Notes: generated by a model not told the origin, from the letters alone. Counted from the first letter of the stretch, positions 9,017 through 19,340 are shown. The stretch is 64,000 nucleotides of DNA from Paraburkholderia phenazinium (GCF_900142845.1 NZ_FSRU01000001.1:3286001-3350000), one strand, 5' to 3'. Translations and numbers: made by a program.

Positions 9017-9652
9017 ATGAGCAGCAAGGCAAAGAAGACCAAACAAAGCGAAGCCCTGGGCCGCCCGACGCGCGATGAAGCCGAAGCCGCCGTACGCGTT
9101 TTGCTGCGCTGGGCCGGCGACGATCCGCAGCGCGAAGGCCTGCTCGACACGCCGGCGCGCGTGGTGCGGTCTTACGAGGAGTTCTTCGCGGGCTATTCGG
9201 TCGATCCGCGCGAGATCCTCGCCCGCACCTTCTCCGAAGTGGACGGCTACGACGAAATGATCGTGCTGAAAGACATCCGCTTCGAAAGCTACTGCGAGCA
9301 TCACATGGTGCCGATCATCGGCCGCGCGCACGTCGCCTATCTGCCGGGCCATCGCGTGGTGGGCATTTCGAAACTGGCGCGGCTCGTCGATGCATTCGCC
9401 AAGCGTCTGCAGATCCAGGAGAAGATGACCGTGCAGATCGCCGATACCCTCAACGAAGTGCTGCAGCCGGAGGGAGTCGGCGTGATCCTCGAAGCGTCGC
9501 ATCAATGCATGTCCACGCGTGGCGTACACAAGGCCGGTGTGACGATGGTCACCTCGCGCATGCTCGGCACGTTTCGTACGGATCCGTCGACACGTCGCGA
9601 GTTTCTGTCCATCGTCGGCAATCCCGGCGTAGTGGCCGTAGCGAATACCTAA
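9017..9652 (+). CDS. folE: GTP cyclohydrolase I (type I)
   Basis: A 211-residue GTP cyclohydrolase I, first enzyme of tetrahydrofolate/pterin synthesis: GTP to 7,8-dihydroneopterin triphosphate. Zinc and active-site residues lie in [20 protein letters not shown] and the conserved Cys is in [11 protein letters not shown] start at [10 protein letters not shown] because AAGGAGCGAAGG precedes it; an upstream in-frame extension overlaps the LysR gene and is not family-like. Full-length family members are 180-220 residues, so it is complete. The short lysine-rich leader is common in Burkholderia. Confidence 0.95.
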   Translation: MSSKAKKTKQSEALGRPTRDEAEAAVRVLLRWAGDDPQREGLLDTPARVVRSYEEFFAGYSVDPREILARTFSEVDGYDEMIVLKDIRFESYCEHHMVPIIGRAHVAYLPGHRVVGISKLARLVDAFAKRLQIQEKMTVQIADTLNEVLQPEGVGVILEASHQCMSTRGVHKAGVTMVTSRMLGTFRTDPSTRREFLSIVGNPGVVAVANT

Positions 9653-9726
9653 GCACACCAGAAGAAAGCAGAACGCCGGGACGCAGAGAGCGCAGCAACC
9701 GGCGACTGGCTAGCGCGACGCCAGCC

Positions 9727-10635
9727 TCACGCCGAGCGACGCGGCATGCGCCTCATGTGCCCCACTGTCGCAAACAACACTGCGCCGAGCACACACGCCA
9801 CCCCGGCAAGCTGCGCGCCGGACACCGGTTCGTGCAGCAGCAGCGCCGCCATCGCCACGGCGCTGATGGGCACGAGCGCGGTCATGAGTCCGGCTTCCGC
9901 GCCGGTGATTCGTGCGGCACCCTCATACCAGAGCACGAACCCACCCACTGTCGGCACGAGGGCGTAATAGACAACGCCGGCGAGCGCACCGGGATCGAAC
10001 GGCAGCGTCCACGCCTGTTCGAAACTCGCCGGCACGATCGCCACCGCCAATCCTAGCCCACTCATCAACGCGGACAACGGCAGCGCCGCCACCGGCGTGC
10101 GCAGCTTGCGATTGAGCAGAATGAACAGCGCCTCGCAAACAATCGCGGCAAACACCAGCGCATTGCCGGCTAGCGAACTCGCGGCACGCGGGGCGGCCAG
10201 GTCTTCGACGTGGACGGTGCATACCAGCACACCCAGCGTCGCCAGGACGATGGCGCCGATCAGCGAAGGCGCGGGCCGCTCGCCGAGCGCCAGCATGGCC
10301 ACCAGCGCCGACACGGCCGGCAAGGTGCCTGCGATCACCCCCGCATCCGCCGCCGAGGCGAGCTTCATGCCGCTGATCAGAAACACCGTATAGCCGACGC
10401 TGCCCGCACCTGCCTGCGCGATCAGCAGCAGGACATCACGCCGCGCCAGACGTGGCCAACGCACCCCGCGCAGGCGCATCACCAGCAGGAACACGGGAAA
10501 CGCAATCGCGAAACGTAAAGCCGTCGCCGAAAACGGCGGCAGCCCCGCCGCGATCGATTTGCTGACCACTACCGTGCTACCCACGCCGATCATCGCCAGC
10601 GCGCAACACAGGTAACCCACGTAACGCGAATTCAT
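9727..10635 (-). CDS. EamA-family (DMT) transporter, probable metabolite exporter
   Basis: A 302-residue membrane protein with ten predicted hydrophobic segments and two EamA repeats (first half around GLPPFSATALRFAIAFPVFLL, second around VAALPLSALMSGLGLAVAIV). It belongs to the drug/metabolite transporter superfamily, which commonly exports amino acids or related metabolites through the inner membrane. It lies 97 bp downstream of an AraC-family regulator on the same strand, so that regulator probably controls it. Its substrate cannot be read from sequence. Confidence 0.85.
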   Translation of the reverse strand: MNSRYVGYLCCALAMIGVGSTVVVSKSIAAGLPPFSATALRFAIAFPVFLLVMRLRGVRWPRLARRDVLLLIAQAGAGSVGYTVFLISGMKLASAADAGVIAGTLPAVSALVAMLALGERPAPSLIGAIVLATLGVLVCTVHVEDLAAPRAASSLAGNALVFAAIVCEALFILLNRKLRTPVAALPLSALMSGLGLAVAIVPASFEQAWTLPFDPGALAGVVYYALVPTVGGFVLWYEGAARITGAEAGLMTALVPISAVAMAALLLHEPVSGAQLAGVACVLGAVLFATVGHMRRMPRRSA

Positions 10636-10732
10636 GCAGCCGCCGCTCAGAAGGGAATGAACGGTCAGCTTAAAAGTCGCCGGGCGGGCGGTCTTGAACG
10701 AAATTGCAGCGTTGCGTCGGGGGCTGCGTGAC

Positions 10733-11563
10733 TTATCGGATCGCGCCAGCGTAGCTAGCCGGCGTCACGCCGAACAAACGCACAAAGGCGCGCGTCATAT
10801 GGCTCTGGTCGGCAAATCCGGCCGCCGCGGCCGCATCGGCCAGCGCCGCGCCACGCGCGATCAGTTGACGGGCCAGCACCACGCGCCGCTGCATCCGATA
10901 GGCATGCGGCGGCAACCCCATCGCCTGCGCGAACCCGCGCAGCAACTGGAAGCGGCTCATGCCCGCTTCGGCGGCCAGTTCGGCGAGCGTCAACGCCGCT
11001 GCGGGGTCGTCGTCGATGCGGGCCTTGGCGCGTGTGATCGGCCCCGCCGGCGCTCGCGTCGATGTGCAGGTCAACGTGGTGTGATGGCGCCCAAGATAGC
11101 CGAGCATCTGCAGCAGCGCAGCTTCGCGTGCCAGTGCATCCCCGGCGTTTGCCTGCGTGACGGAAACCAGGAATAACTGCTCGAACAGCGCCTTCAACAC
11201 GGGATCGTGCGCGACGGGCTGCGTCAATTCAATCTGGCGTGGACCGCTGGTCGCCCGCTCTTCGGCCAGTTCAGCCGCAGCGTGGCACATTAATGCAGGT
11301 TCGAAGTACAGCATGCGCCATGCGCGACCACGCTCGTCGAGCGGGCTGCCGTCGTGAACTTCGCCGGGATTGACCATGATCGCGTCGTTCGCGCGTGCTT
11401 CCACGACGCCCCGTCCGCTGGCAGAGCGGTGACCGCCCCGCACAATGACGCCCACGCCGAAGCGGTCGTGCGAATGACGCGGAAACGCATGGACCGTTTC
11501 TGCAACCGTTGCCTCGACGCCGGCAAGCGCACAGCGCGGCATTTGCACGCGGTTGGCGGCCAC
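10733..11563 (-). CDS. AraC-family transcriptional regulator
   Basis: A 276-residue AraC/XylS regulator. The N-terminal cupin-like ligand domain has HSHDRFGVGVI and VNPGEVHDGSP. The C-terminal double HTH runs from about residue 180 (ALTLAELAAEAGMSRFQLLRGF to DQSHMTRAFVRLFGVTPASY). The downstream DMT exporter on the same strand is the likely target, an arrangement frequent for LysE/EamA exporters. The gene upstream is a serine acetyltransferase, which hints at cysteine-related export, but that is only context. Confidence 0.9.
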   Translation of the reverse strand: MAANRVQMPRCALAGVEATVAETVHAFPRHSHDRFGVGVIVRGGHRSASGRGVVEARANDAIMVNPGEVHDGSPLDERGRAWRMLYFEPALMCHAAAELAEERATSGPRQIELTQPVAHDPVLKALFEQLFLVSVTQANAGDALAREAALLQMLGYLGRHHTTLTCTSTRAPAGPITRAKARIDDDPAAALTLAELAAEAGMSRFQLLRGFAQAMGLPPHAYRMQRRVVLARQLIARGAALADAAAAAGFADQSHMTRAFVRLFGVTPASYAGAIR

Positions 11564-11603
11564 GGTTAGCGCTGCCCCTACGAGGCGAACGACGGCGTCA
11601 CCA

Positions 11604-12548
11604 TCAACGCCGCCCCTCGTCGTCGCAATCGGTTTCGCGGATCTTGCCTTGCGAGACGCTGCTGCCTGGCGGCACGCTATGGGTCAGCCACACATTGCCG
11701 CCAATCACCGAGCCGCGCCCAATCGTCACGCGCCCGAGAATCGTCGCGCCCGCGTAGATCACGACGTCGTCCTCGACGATCGGATGGCGCGCATTGCCCT
11801 TGATGAGCGTGCCGTCGACATCCGCCGCAAAGCTCTTCGCGCCCAGCGTCACCGCCTGATACACACGCACGCGTTCGCCGATGATGGCGGTCTCGCCGAT
11901 CACCACACCCGTGCCATGGTCAATGAAGAAGCTCGGCCCGATTTGCGCACCCGGGTGAATGTCGATGCCGGTCGCCGAATGGGCGATCTCGTTGATAAAG
12001 CGCGCCAGCAGCGGTACGCCGAGCCGGTGCAGCGCGTGCGCGAGACGATGGTGCGTCATCGCCCAGACGCCCGGATAGCAAAGCAGGATTTCGGTGATGT
12101 GCTGCGCGGCGGGATCGCCAGTAAAAGCGGCCTGGATGTCGCTCACCAGCAGCGCGCGGATGCCGGGCAACTGGGTGCCGAACTCGCGGGCCACCTCGAA
12201 CGCGCGTTCGCCGAGCAGCGCGTCCGGGGTCTCGCCATGTTCCGGCAGAAATCGCAACGCGCGGCGGATCTGTTCGGCCAGCAGCCGCAAGGTGCTTTCG
12301 AGCGTGTGCCCGACGTAGTAGTCGACGGTCTCGTCGGTCAGGTCCGGGGCGCCATAGTGGGTGGGAAAAAGCGCGGCGCGCAGGCCCGTGACGATGTTGC
12401 CGACGGCCTCGCGCGACGGCAGTTCGCGAATGCCGCGCGGATGGCGCGTGCGGTGCAGTTGCTCGCGCGACGCGCGCAGGTCGGCGACGATCTGCTCGAG
12501 GCCCCAGTTGCGAGTAGGAGGGTTTGACATGGTAAGGACGGCGGTCAT
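11604..12548 (-). CDS. Serine O-acetyltransferase, EpsC type
   Basis: A 314-residue acetyltransferase that makes O-acetyl-L-serine for cysteine synthesis. The C-terminal left-handed beta-helix hexapeptide repeats are clear (SATGIDIHPGAQIGPSFFID then GTGVVIGETAIIGERVRVYQ). The catalytic His is in FIDHGTGVVIGE and a second His in RFINEIAHSATG. The long N-terminal helical region of about 170 residues marks the EpsC-like subfamily rather than classical CysE. Start choice lies between MTAVLTMSNPP and MSNPP, and neither has a strong Shine-Dalgarno. A cysE/epsC symbol would be a guess. Confidence 0.85.
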   Translation of the reverse strand: MTAVLTMSNPPTRNWGLEQIVADLRASREQLHRTRHPRGIRELPSREAVGNIVTGLRAALFPTHYGAPDLTDETVDYYVGHTLESTLRLLAEQIRRALRFLPEHGETPDALLGERAFEVAREFGTQLPGIRALLVSDIQAAFTGDPAAQHITEILLCYPGVWAMTHHRLAHALHRLGVPLLARFINEIAHSATGIDIHPGAQIGPSFFIDHGTGVVIGETAIIGERVRVYQAVTLGAKSFAADVDGTLIKGNARHPIVEDDVVIYAGATILGRVTIGRGSVIGGNVWLTHSVPPGSSVSQGKIRETDCDDEGRR

Positions 12549-12633
12549 GCGGCAAGCATGACAAAGTGAATTGTCCCCAGAGATTACCGCGTTTTCCCGC
12601 CGCTCGTGCAGCGCTGCGTCCACGCTAGCTGCG

Positions 12634-12867
12634 TCAGATAGTAACGCTGCTAGCGTCGATCCAGCGTACCGCCCAATCGCGCGCATGTGCGATGGCAGCG
12701 GCTTCGTCGGCGAAGCGGAAATCCGTAGGGAAAAACCGGTTGGCAACCAGCTCGCCGTCACTCGAACGCGAGATGACCACGTAAGGTTGCCATGTCCCGT
12801 CGCCCGCGCGCGCCGGCGCGCAGTTAAGCAAGTAGCCGCGATGTGTGAATGCAGCATCAAAGTGCAT
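12634..12867 (-). CDS. Small conserved hypothetical protein (77 aa)
   Basis: A 77-residue protein beginning MHFDAAFTHRGYLLNCAPAR and ending WAVRWIDASSVTI. The pattern (RGY-L-C-P, then a stretch of beta strands, then HARDWAVRWID) is one I associate with small Burkholderiaceae proteins of unknown function. It contains no membrane segment or signal peptide. It sits alone, 85 bp upstream of the serine acetyltransferase start on the same strand. GC content and codon use are like the neighbours, which supports it being coding. Confidence 0.6.
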   Translation of the reverse strand: MHFDAAFTHRGYLLNCAPARAGDGTWQPYVVISRSSDGELVANRFFPTDFRFADEAAAIAHARDWAVRWIDASSVTI

Positions 12868-13146
12868 GTGTCACCCGCCCTGACTGCCTCATATAGTGTT
12901 CGAGCAGCGCGTTGTCGTCTCCCAACGGCCCGCTGAGACGGCTTGGCAGAAGCCGTCAATTTTAACCGCGACTACTCGTCGGAGTAAGATCATACTCTGT
13001 AGAAAATACGCGTTGATTAAAAAAAAATCAAAAGAATGTCATACGCGTGTGCCAGGAAAAAACGGAAGGCGCGTCGCTCGCCCTCGCGATCTCCGGAACA
13101 AGTTTTGCTGTCACTTCAACCATCAGTCTTCCATGGAGAATGCACG

Positions 13147-13602
13147 ATGAACAGCAATGACACAGGCAAACCCTTAGACACCGCCCGCGCAGCCGGCACC
13201 GGCGGTCCGAGCAGCACGGATCTGCACAACGACCGCACGCACGACAGCACCGTCGACACCGACGGCAAGAATCTCGAAGCCGCGCGACTGGCAGGCCACA
13301 GCCCGATCGGTCCCGACGAAGTGACCACCTCCAACGCCACGCTCGTGAACAGCGTGCCGGAAGCGAGAGACGGCCTTGCCGGGTTCGATAGCCGGGTGGG
13401 CGGCAATCATCTGCTGCTGGCGCTCGAGCCGGGCTATGCGGTGGTCGACAAAGGCATGATCGCGCCGCAATCGACCTACGACGAAGACCATCAATTCGAA
13501 GAAGAGCAAACGGCGGCAAGCCGTCAGGATCGCGGTCGCATTCACTTTGCGCTCAACCATATGCGGCCCACGCGGGTAATCGAACTGCAGCGCGTGAAAT
13601 AA
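13147..13602 (+). CDS. Hypothetical protein (151 aa), hydrophilic N-terminus
   Basis: A 151-residue soluble protein starting MNSNDTGKPLDTARAAGTGG. The first 60 residues are rich in Asp, Gly, Thr and Asn and probably disordered. The C-terminal half (VGGNHLLLALEPGYAVVDKG to MRPTRVIELQRVK) looks folded. The start has GGAGAATGCACG in front. No domain is recognised. The upstream 280 bases are AT-richer (run of A at 13019-13027) and probably hold its promoter. It may be stress-related, but that is only an impression from composition. Confidence 0.6.
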   Translation: MNSNDTGKPLDTARAAGTGGPSSTDLHNDRTHDSTVDTDGKNLEAARLAGHSPIGPDEVTTSNATLVNSVPEARDGLAGFDSRVGGNHLLLALEPGYAVVDKGMIAPQSTYDEDHQFEEEQTAASRQDRGRIHFALNHMRPTRVIELQRVK

Positions 13603-13844
13603 CGTGGCGGCGGGTCGCGTCATGTCACGCGCCCGCTTGCGCGCTGTTTGCTTTCGTCTCTCCTGCCCGACTCCAGGCGGACTCGCGCGGTCCACGCCGT
13701 TTGAATGACAACGCGAACTGCGTATCGTCACTGCCAAAACCCGATTCGAAACTGCAGGTTTAAGGACCTGCAAGCCACGCCCCCTTTTTCTCGCCGCGCG
13801 GGCCACCGACAATCGAAGCCACACTTAACATTCAGAGGTCGCAC

Positions 13845-14450
13845 ATGAAAAAGATCGTCGTGATTGGTGCAACGGGTACGCTCGGCCAGGCGGTGAGCGC
13901 CGAATTGAAAGCCCGCCATGAGGTGATCGAGGTCGGCGCGACGCGCGGCCAGTACCGCGTCGACAGCACGGACCCGGCGAGTATCGAACGGCTGTTCCGC
14001 GAAATCGGCAAGGTGGATGGCGTCGTTACGACCACCGGCAAGCTGCATTTCGGCCCGCTGCCGGAGATGACCATCGAGCAGTTCTGGGTCGGCCTGCGCG
14101 ACAAACTGATGGGACAGATCAACGTGGTGCTCGCGGCCCAGCAGTTTGTGAACGACGGCGGCTCGTTCACGTTGACGAGCGGTATCGTCGGCGACGAGCC
14201 GATCCGCGAAGGCGCGAACGCGACCACCGTCAATCTGGCGCTGGAAGGTTTCGTGCGCGGCGCGGCGATCGAATTGCCGCGCGGTCTGCGCATCAATGTG
14301 GTGAGCCCCACGGTCCTCACCGAATCGCTCGAAGGGTATGGTCCGTATTTCCGCGGCTTCGAACCGGTGAGCGCGCAGCGCGCTGCGCAGGCGTATCTGC
14401 GCAGCGTCGAAGGCGCGCAGACGGGGCGGGTTTATCGCGTCGGTTATTGA
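13845..14450 (+). CDS. Short-chain dehydrogenase-like protein lacking the usual YxxxK
   Basis: A 201-residue Rossmann-fold protein. The N-terminal nucleotide motif VVIGATGTLGQAVSAEL is clear. Where classical SDRs have Tyr-x-x-x-Lys, this one reads TTVNLALEGFVRGAAIELPRG, so the catalytic Tyr and Lys are absent although the helix and the following proline-rich turn are kept. It belongs to a short SDR subgroup common in proteobacteria whose reaction is unclear; some members may only bind nucleotide. It converges with the dehydratase gene downstream. Confidence 0.85.
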   Translation: MKKIVVIGATGTLGQAVSAELKARHEVIEVGATRGQYRVDSTDPASIERLFREIGKVDGVVTTTGKLHFGPLPEMTIEQFWVGLRDKLMGQINVVLAAQQFVNDGGSFTLTSGIVGDEPIREGANATTVNLALEGFVRGAAIELPRGLRINVVSPTVLTESLEGYGPYFRGFEPVSAQRAAQAYLRSVEGAQTGRVYRVGY

Positions 14451-14468
14451 GGCGTCGGTTATCGAATC

Positions 14469-14510
14469 GGGGCGGTCGAACTGCTCGGACTATGCAGTCA
14501 AAACCGCCCC
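14469..14510. terminator. Stem-loop between convergent genes (possible bidirectional terminator)
   Basis: GGGGCGGT (14469-14476) and ACCGCCCC (14503-14510) are perfect 8-bp arms with a 26-base loop. They lie in the 91-bp gap between the convergent SDR and dehydratase genes. There is only a short A tract and no strong T tract, so intrinsic termination is uncertain. Confidence 0.4.
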
Positions 14511-14541
14511 GTGATTGCCGTGAGTCGCCGTCACCTTCGCT

Positions 14542-16293
14542 TCAGTGAATCTCCGGCTCGCCAACACTACTGCTGTTCGCCGCGCCGCCCGCACCTTCGC
14601 GTTGCAGGAAGTCGAAGTCGCAACCCTTGTTGGCCTGCATCACATGCACCTGATGCATCGCGCCATAGCCACGCGTGAAGCGCGGCTCCGGCTCCACCCA
14701 CGCCGCCTTGCGCCGCACCAGTTCCTCGTCCGGCACCAGCACGTTCAGCTTGCGCTGCGGCACGTCGAGCTCGATCAGGTCGCCGTCCTGCACCAGCGCA
14801 AACGGTCCGCCGATGAACGACTCCGGCGCCACGTGCAGCACGCACGCCCCGTAGCTCGTGCCGCTCATGCGTGCATCGGAAATCCGCAGCATGTCGCGCA
14901 CGCCCTTTTGCAGCAGCTTCTTCGGAATCGGCAACTGGCCCCACTCCGGCATCCCCGGCGCGCCCACCGGACCCGCATGCTGCAGCACGATCACGCAGCT
15001 CTCGTCGATGTCGAGCGCGTCGTCGTCGATACGTGCCGCCATGTCGTTGTAGTCCCTGAACACCACCGCACGGCCTGTATGCACATGCAGCTTCGGATCG
15101 GCCGCGCCCGGCTTGATCACCGCGCCGTCGGGCGCGATATTGCCGCGCAGGACCGCGAGACCGTTGTTCGGCAACAGCGGCGCCGCGCGGCGGCGGATCA
15201 CGTCGTCGTTGAAGATCTTCGCGCCTTCAAGGTTCTCGCCGAGCGTGCGCCCGTTCACCGTCTTCTGCGAACGGTCGATCAGCTCGCCCAGTTCGGCCAG
15301 CATCGCCTGCAGGCCGCCGGCGTAGTAAAAGTCCTCCATCAGGTACGAGCCGGTCGGGCGGATGTTCGCCAGCACCGGTGTATGACGCGAGATGTCGTCG
15401 TAGCGGTTCAGGGTCAGGTCGATGCCGGCGCGGCGCGCCAGCGCGATCATGTGGACGATTGCATTGGTCGAGCCGGATAGCGCCAGGCACGTGGTGACGG
15501 CGTTATCAATCGAGCCCGCCGTGATGATGTCCGACGGCTTCAGGTCCTCCCACACCATCTCGACAATCCGCATGCCGGTTTTCGCCGACATCTGCGCGTG
15601 GCGCGAATCCGGCGCCGGAATCGACGCAAACCCAGGCAGCGTGAAGCCCAGCGCTTCCGCGGCGCTCGTCATGGTGGACGCCGTGCCCATCGTCATGCAG
15701 TGGCCCGGCGAGCGCGCAATGCCGCCTTCCACGCCCTGCCAGTCCTGCTCGGTGATCTTGCCCGCGCGCAGGTCCGCCCAGTACTTCCACGTGTCCGAAC
15801 CCGAGCCCAGCGTCACGCCGTTCCAGTTGCCGTTCAGCATCGGGCCGGCAGGCAGGAAAATGGTCGGCAGGTCCATCGAGATCGCGCCCATCAGCAGCGC
15901 CGGTGTGGTCTTGTCGCAACCGCCCATCAGCACCACGCCGTCAGCCGGGTACGAGCGCAGCGTTTCCTCCGCTTCCATGGCGAGGAAGTTGCGGTACAGC
16001 ATCGTCGTGGGCTTCTGGAACGGCTCCGAGAGCGTCTGCACCGGCAGCTCGATCGGAAAGCCACCGGCCTGCCAGATGCCCCGTTTCACTTCCTCCACAC
16101 GCTGCTTGAAGTGCGTGTGGCACGGGTTCATCTCGCTCCACGTGTTCAGGATTGCGATCACCGGCTTGCCCGCGTACTCCTCACGGCTGTAGCCCATCTG
16201 CGACGTGCGCGAACGGTGGCCGAACGAACGCAGGTCATTCACGCCATACCAGCGGTGGCTGCGCAATTCTTCAGGGGTCTTTCTCTTGGTCAC
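14542..16293 (-). CDS. IlvD/Edd-family sugar-acid dehydratase (L-arabonate dehydratase-like)
   Basis: A 583-residue [Fe-S] dehydratase of the IlvD/Edd family. Cluster-ligand cysteines are visible in [27 protein letters not shown] and [14 protein letters not shown]. It resembles the pentonate/hexonate dehydratases (AraC/XylD type) that make 2-keto-3-deoxy acids rather than IlvD of branched-chain amino acids. The context (lactonase, DapA-like protein, semialdehyde dehydrogenase, sugar ABC importer) supports this. I prefer the GTG start [15 protein letters not shown] because GGAG lies 8 bases upstream; a TTG start 45 bases earlier lacks a ribosome site. It is the last gene of the importer operon. 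Confidence 0.85.
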   Translation of the reverse strand: MTKRKTPEELRSHRWYGVNDLRSFGHRSRTSQMGYSREEYAGKPVIAILNTWSEMNPCHTHFKQRVEEVKRGIWQAGGFPIELPVQTLSEPFQKPTTMLYRNFLAMEAEETLRSYPADGVVLMGGCDKTTPALLMGAISMDLPTIFLPAGPMLNGNWNGVTLGSGSDTWKYWADLRAGKITEQDWQGVEGGIARSPGHCMTMGTASTMTSAAEALGFTLPGFASIPAPDSRHAQMSAKTGMRIVEMVWEDLKPSDIITAGSIDNAVTTCLALSGSTNAIVHMIALARRAGIDLTLNRYDDISRHTPVLANIRPTGSYLMEDFYYAGGLQAMLAELGELIDRSQKTVNGRTLGENLEGAKIFNDDVIRRRAAPLLPNNGLAVLRGNIAPDGAVIKPGAADPKLHVHTGRAVVFRDYNDMAARIDDDALDIDESCVIVLQHAGPVGAPGMPEWGQLPIPKKLLQKGVRDMLRISDARMSGTSYGACVLHVAPESFIGGPFALVQDGDLIELDVPQRKLNVLVPDEELVRRKAAWVEPEPRFTRGYGAMHQVHVMQANKGCDFDFLQREGAGGAANSSSVGEPEIH

Positions 16294-16360
16294 AGCATTT
16301 TCTCCAACAGTATCTTGGCTACCGGGCTCGTTAATCAAACGCGCCGACCGTTCTTTCGGA

Positions 16361-17359
16361 TCAACGCTTCTGTTCCTTCACACGTGACACGATCTGCGTC
16401 GGGCTCACGAATTGCAGCGCGATCAACACCCATATCAGGGTGATCGCCATATAGATCATCGCCATCGCATCGATGGATTGCGGCGCGCGCACGCCGGTTG
16501 AAAACACCGCGTAGTACAGCGCGACAACCAGCGTCTGCGTACCCGGTCCGGCCGTAAAGAAGGTCAGCTCGAACATGCCGATCGTACGCACCAGCACCAG
16601 CAAACCCGCGGCGAGCATGCCGGGCACCAGCAGCGGCAGCAGCACATAACGGAAATAGCGAAACGTATTGGCGCCGAAGATGCGCGCGGCGGCTTCGAGA
16701 TTCGGATCGATCTGCTCGATGAACGGCGTCATCACCAGAATCACGAACGGCAGCGCGGGCACGAGGTTCGCGAGAATCACGCCGGGCAGCGTGCCGGCGA
16801 GTCCCACCTTGTACATCACGGTGGCCATCGGGATACCGTAGGTGACCGGCGGCACCATCAACGGCAAGAGGAACACCAGTACTGCGAAGCGCTTGCCGGG
16901 AAACTGCACGCGAGCGAGCGCGTAAGCTGCCGGCACGCCGAGCAGCACCGATAGGATCACCACCGCACCGACGACTTCAACCGTGACCCACAGCACGCTC
17001 GCCAACTGGAAGTCGCTCCATGCCTGCGCGTACCAATGCAGCGTGAAGCCTTGCGGCAACAGCGTGCCGAACCAGCGTGTCGCGACTGAATTGACCGCCA
17101 CCGTCGCGATCAGCAACAGGACGTTGACGAGAAAAAACACCATTGCGCCCCACACCAGGACTCTCCAGACGCGCTCGGGCAACGGCGTGCGTTGCTTGAC
17201 GGCGTTGCCCGGTTGCGCACCCTGGTTGCGTCCCGCTTGGCCCGCGTGGCCCGCGCTTTCCACGCTGCCGGCTTGCTTGCCCTCATCCTCGCCCGCAACG
17301 GCTGGCGCCTGCGAGGCGGATGCGGACCACTGAGGTGTGGCGTGACGATCGGTTGTCAT
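16361..17359 (-). CDS. ABC transporter permease (PotC/CysW type)
   Basis: A 332-residue inner-membrane permease. After a variable hydrophilic N-terminus of about 65 residues there are six predicted membrane segments. The EAA loop is present as [27 protein letters not shown], preceded by a PNLEA motif. It pairs with the next permease and the UgpC-like ATPase. Its ATG overlaps the stop of the upstream permease (ATGA). The family serves polyamines, phosphonates, iron and sugar acids; the catabolic neighbours favour a sugar acid or aldonate here. Confidence 0.88.
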   Translation of the reverse strand: MTTDRHATPQWSASASQAPAVAGEDEGKQAGSVESAGHAGQAGRNQGAQPGNAVKQRTPLPERVWRVLVWGAMVFFLVNVLLLIATVAVNSVATRWFGTLLPQGFTLHWYAQAWSDFQLASVLWVTVEVVGAVVILSVLLGVPAAYALARVQFPGKRFAVLVFLLPLMVPPVTYGIPMATVMYKVGLAGTLPGVILANLVPALPFVILVMTPFIEQIDPNLEAAARIFGANTFRYFRYVLLPLLVPGMLAAGLLVLVRTIGMFELTFFTAGPGTQTLVVALYYAVFSTGVRAPQSIDAMAMIYMAITLIWVLIALQFVSPTQIVSRVKEQKR

Positions 17360-18237
17360 CAGCCCTTCCCGCCCGTCACCGGTCCGCTATAGAAGAAGCG
17401 GCGCGCCCCCAGGATGCCGGCCACCACCAGCAGTTGCACGAAGCCCATCACCATCGCGATGGCCGAGGCGAGCGCGTAGTCGTAGTTTTCGAAGGCGGCT
17501 TCGGCGGCGGCAATCGACATCACCCGGGTCGGTCCCGCGGGCGCACCGAGCAGCACCGCCGACGGAAACACCGAAAACGCCTGCACGAACGACAGGCACG
17601 CGGCCATCGTCAGACCGGGCACCAGCAGCGGCAGATAGATGCGCCGGAACTGCTGCCAGGGACTCGCGCCGAGCGTGGCAGCGGCGCTGGCGAGCGTCGG
17701 ATCGATGCCCGTGACGTACGACAGCGTCAGCAGGAACGCAAACGGAAAGCCCGACACGATCAACGAAATCAGGACACCCCAATAATTGTGGGTCAGCCGC
17801 ACTTCGTCGGTATACAGATGCAGGCCTTGCAGCGCCTGCGGAAACCAGCCGTTCGGTCCGAAGTACGTGAGCATGCCGTCGGCGATCAGCACCGTGCCGA
17901 GCGTGACCGGAATCACCAGCAGGGTCGTGACGAGCTTCTGATAAGGCGAATTGCGGCGCAGCGCGAACGCTACGGGAATCGACACGCCGACGTTGAGCAA
18001 CGTAGCAGGCACCGCGAGCTTCAACGTGACGAGAATGGTCGGCCACATCGACGTGTCGGTGAAGAACGCCACGTAGTTGGCCCACACGCCGCCGCCGTTC
18101 ATTGGCTGGAACGACAGCACCAGCCCGTAGGCGAACGGATAGATGAACAGCGCAACGATAAACAGCAACGCAGGCGCAACCAGCCAGCCCTTGGTATCGC
18201 GCGGGGCAAGCGGCGGCAAAAGTGCGGGGGCGTTCAT
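17359..18237 (-). CDS. ABC transporter permease (PotB/CysU type)
   Basis: A 292-residue permease with six membrane segments. The EAA-loop is DPTLASAAATLGASPWQQFRRI followed by YLPLLVPGL. I start it at MNAPALLPPLAPRD: its ATG overlaps the ATPase stop by four bases. An upstream in-frame extension would lie inside the ATPase gene. It makes the heterodimeric channel with the downstream permease. Confidence 0.9.
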   Translation of the reverse strand: MNAPALLPPLAPRDTKGWLVAPALLFIVALFIYPFAYGLVLSFQPMNGGGVWANYVAFFTDTSMWPTILVTLKLAVPATLLNVGVSIPVAFALRRNSPYQKLVTTLLVIPVTLGTVLIADGMLTYFGPNGWFPQALQGLHLYTDEVRLTHNYWGVLISLIVSGFPFAFLLTLSYVTGIDPTLASAAATLGASPWQQFRRIYLPLLVPGLTMAACLSFVQAFSVFPSAVLLGAPAGPTRVMSIAAAEAAFENYDYALASAIAMVMGFVQLLVVAGILGARRFFYSGPVTGGKG

Positions 18238-19313
18238 GACGCCTCGCCGTCGTAGACCAGCGTGCGCGCCGGCGGCACGCGCAGCGTGATGTGTTCGCCC
18301 TCGGCGAAATCGCCGGCCACGCGCGCCCACAGATCGCCGAACGCCGACTTCACGCGGATCAGCGAATCGCGTCCGCCGTATTCGACGCTCAGCACGTCTG
18401 CGTCGAACGTGTTCTCAACACCGGGCGTGCTGCGCTCCATATCTTCGGGGCGCAGCGCGACACTCACGCGCTTGCTGTCGAAGCCATGCATCGGAGTCCC
18501 GAGCAAGCGCACACCGTTGCCGCTCACCGCCACCGCTTCGCCCTGCATCCCTTCGAGCGTAAAGTCGAGCACATTCCGGTAGCCCATGAAGCGCGCGACA
18601 TGCAGGTTCTTCGGCCGCCCATAGACTTCCTTCGGCGTCGCCACCTGCTGCACGACGCCCTCTTTCATCACGACGATGCGATCGGCCATCGACAGCGCTT
18701 CGTCCTGATCGTGCGTGACGTAGATCGTCGCGCGTTCGAGCTGGCTATGGATGCGGCGAATCTCCGCACGCATTTCGATGCGCAACTTCGTATCCAGGTT
18801 CGACAGGGGCTCATCCATCAGCACGAGCGGCGGCTCGATCACGATGGCCCGCGCAATCGCGACGCGCTGCTGCTGGCCGCCCGACAGCTGCCCCGGCAGC
18901 TTGCGTTCATGCCCGACCAGTTGCACAAGCTGCAACGCCTCGCGGGCGCGGCGCACTGCTTCGCTTTTCGCCACGCCGCGCATCTTCAGGCCGAAGCCGA
19001 CGTTATCGAGCACGGTCATATGAGGAAACAGCGCGTAGTTCTGGAACACCATGCCGAAGCCGCGCTTCTCGGGCGGCAGGACGTCGATGCGCGTGTCGTC
19101 GAGCCAGATGCCGCCGGCCGAGAGCGGTTGCAGACCCGCAATGCAATTCAGTGCCGTGGACTTGCCGCAGCCCGACGGCCCCAGCAACGCGATGAACTCG
19201 CCGCGCCGGATCTCCAGATCGAGGCCCTGCAGCGCGGCGACGGGATGACCTTCAGCATTCGTGAAACTGCGGCTCACCGAGTCGAGACGCAACTGCTCAA
19301 AATGAGGCTTCAT
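18234..19313 (-). CDS. ABC transporter ATP-binding protein (UgpC/PotA type)
   Basis: A 359-residue ATPase with all motor motifs: Walker A GPSGCGKST, the ABC signature LSGGQQQRVAIARAI, Walker B PLVLMDEPLSNLD and the switch His in YVTHDQDEAL. A C-terminal TOBE/OB-like domain of about 120 residues starts near ARFMGYRNVLDF, typical of CUT1/MOI-type importers. It is co-translated with the permease behind it and follows the binding protein gene by 27 bp. Confidence 0.93.
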   Translation of the reverse strand: MKPHFEQLRLDSVSRSFTNAEGHPVAALQGLDLEIRRGEFIALLGPSGCGKSTALNCIAGLQPLSAGGIWLDDTRIDVLPPEKRGFGMVFQNYALFPHMTVLDNVGFGLKMRGVAKSEAVRRAREALQLVQLVGHERKLPGQLSGGQQQRVAIARAIVIEPPLVLMDEPLSNLDTKLRIEMRAEIRRIHSQLERATIYVTHDQDEALSMADRIVVMKEGVVQQVATPKEVYGRPKNLHVARFMGYRNVLDFTLEGMQGEAVAVSGNGVRLLGTPMHGFDSKRVSVALRPEDMERSTPGVENTFDADVLSVEYGGRDSLIRVKSAFGDLWARVAGDFAEGEHITLRVPPARTLVYDGEAS

Positions 19314-19340
19314 GGCGCGTTCCTGTGGACCCCCTCGCGG

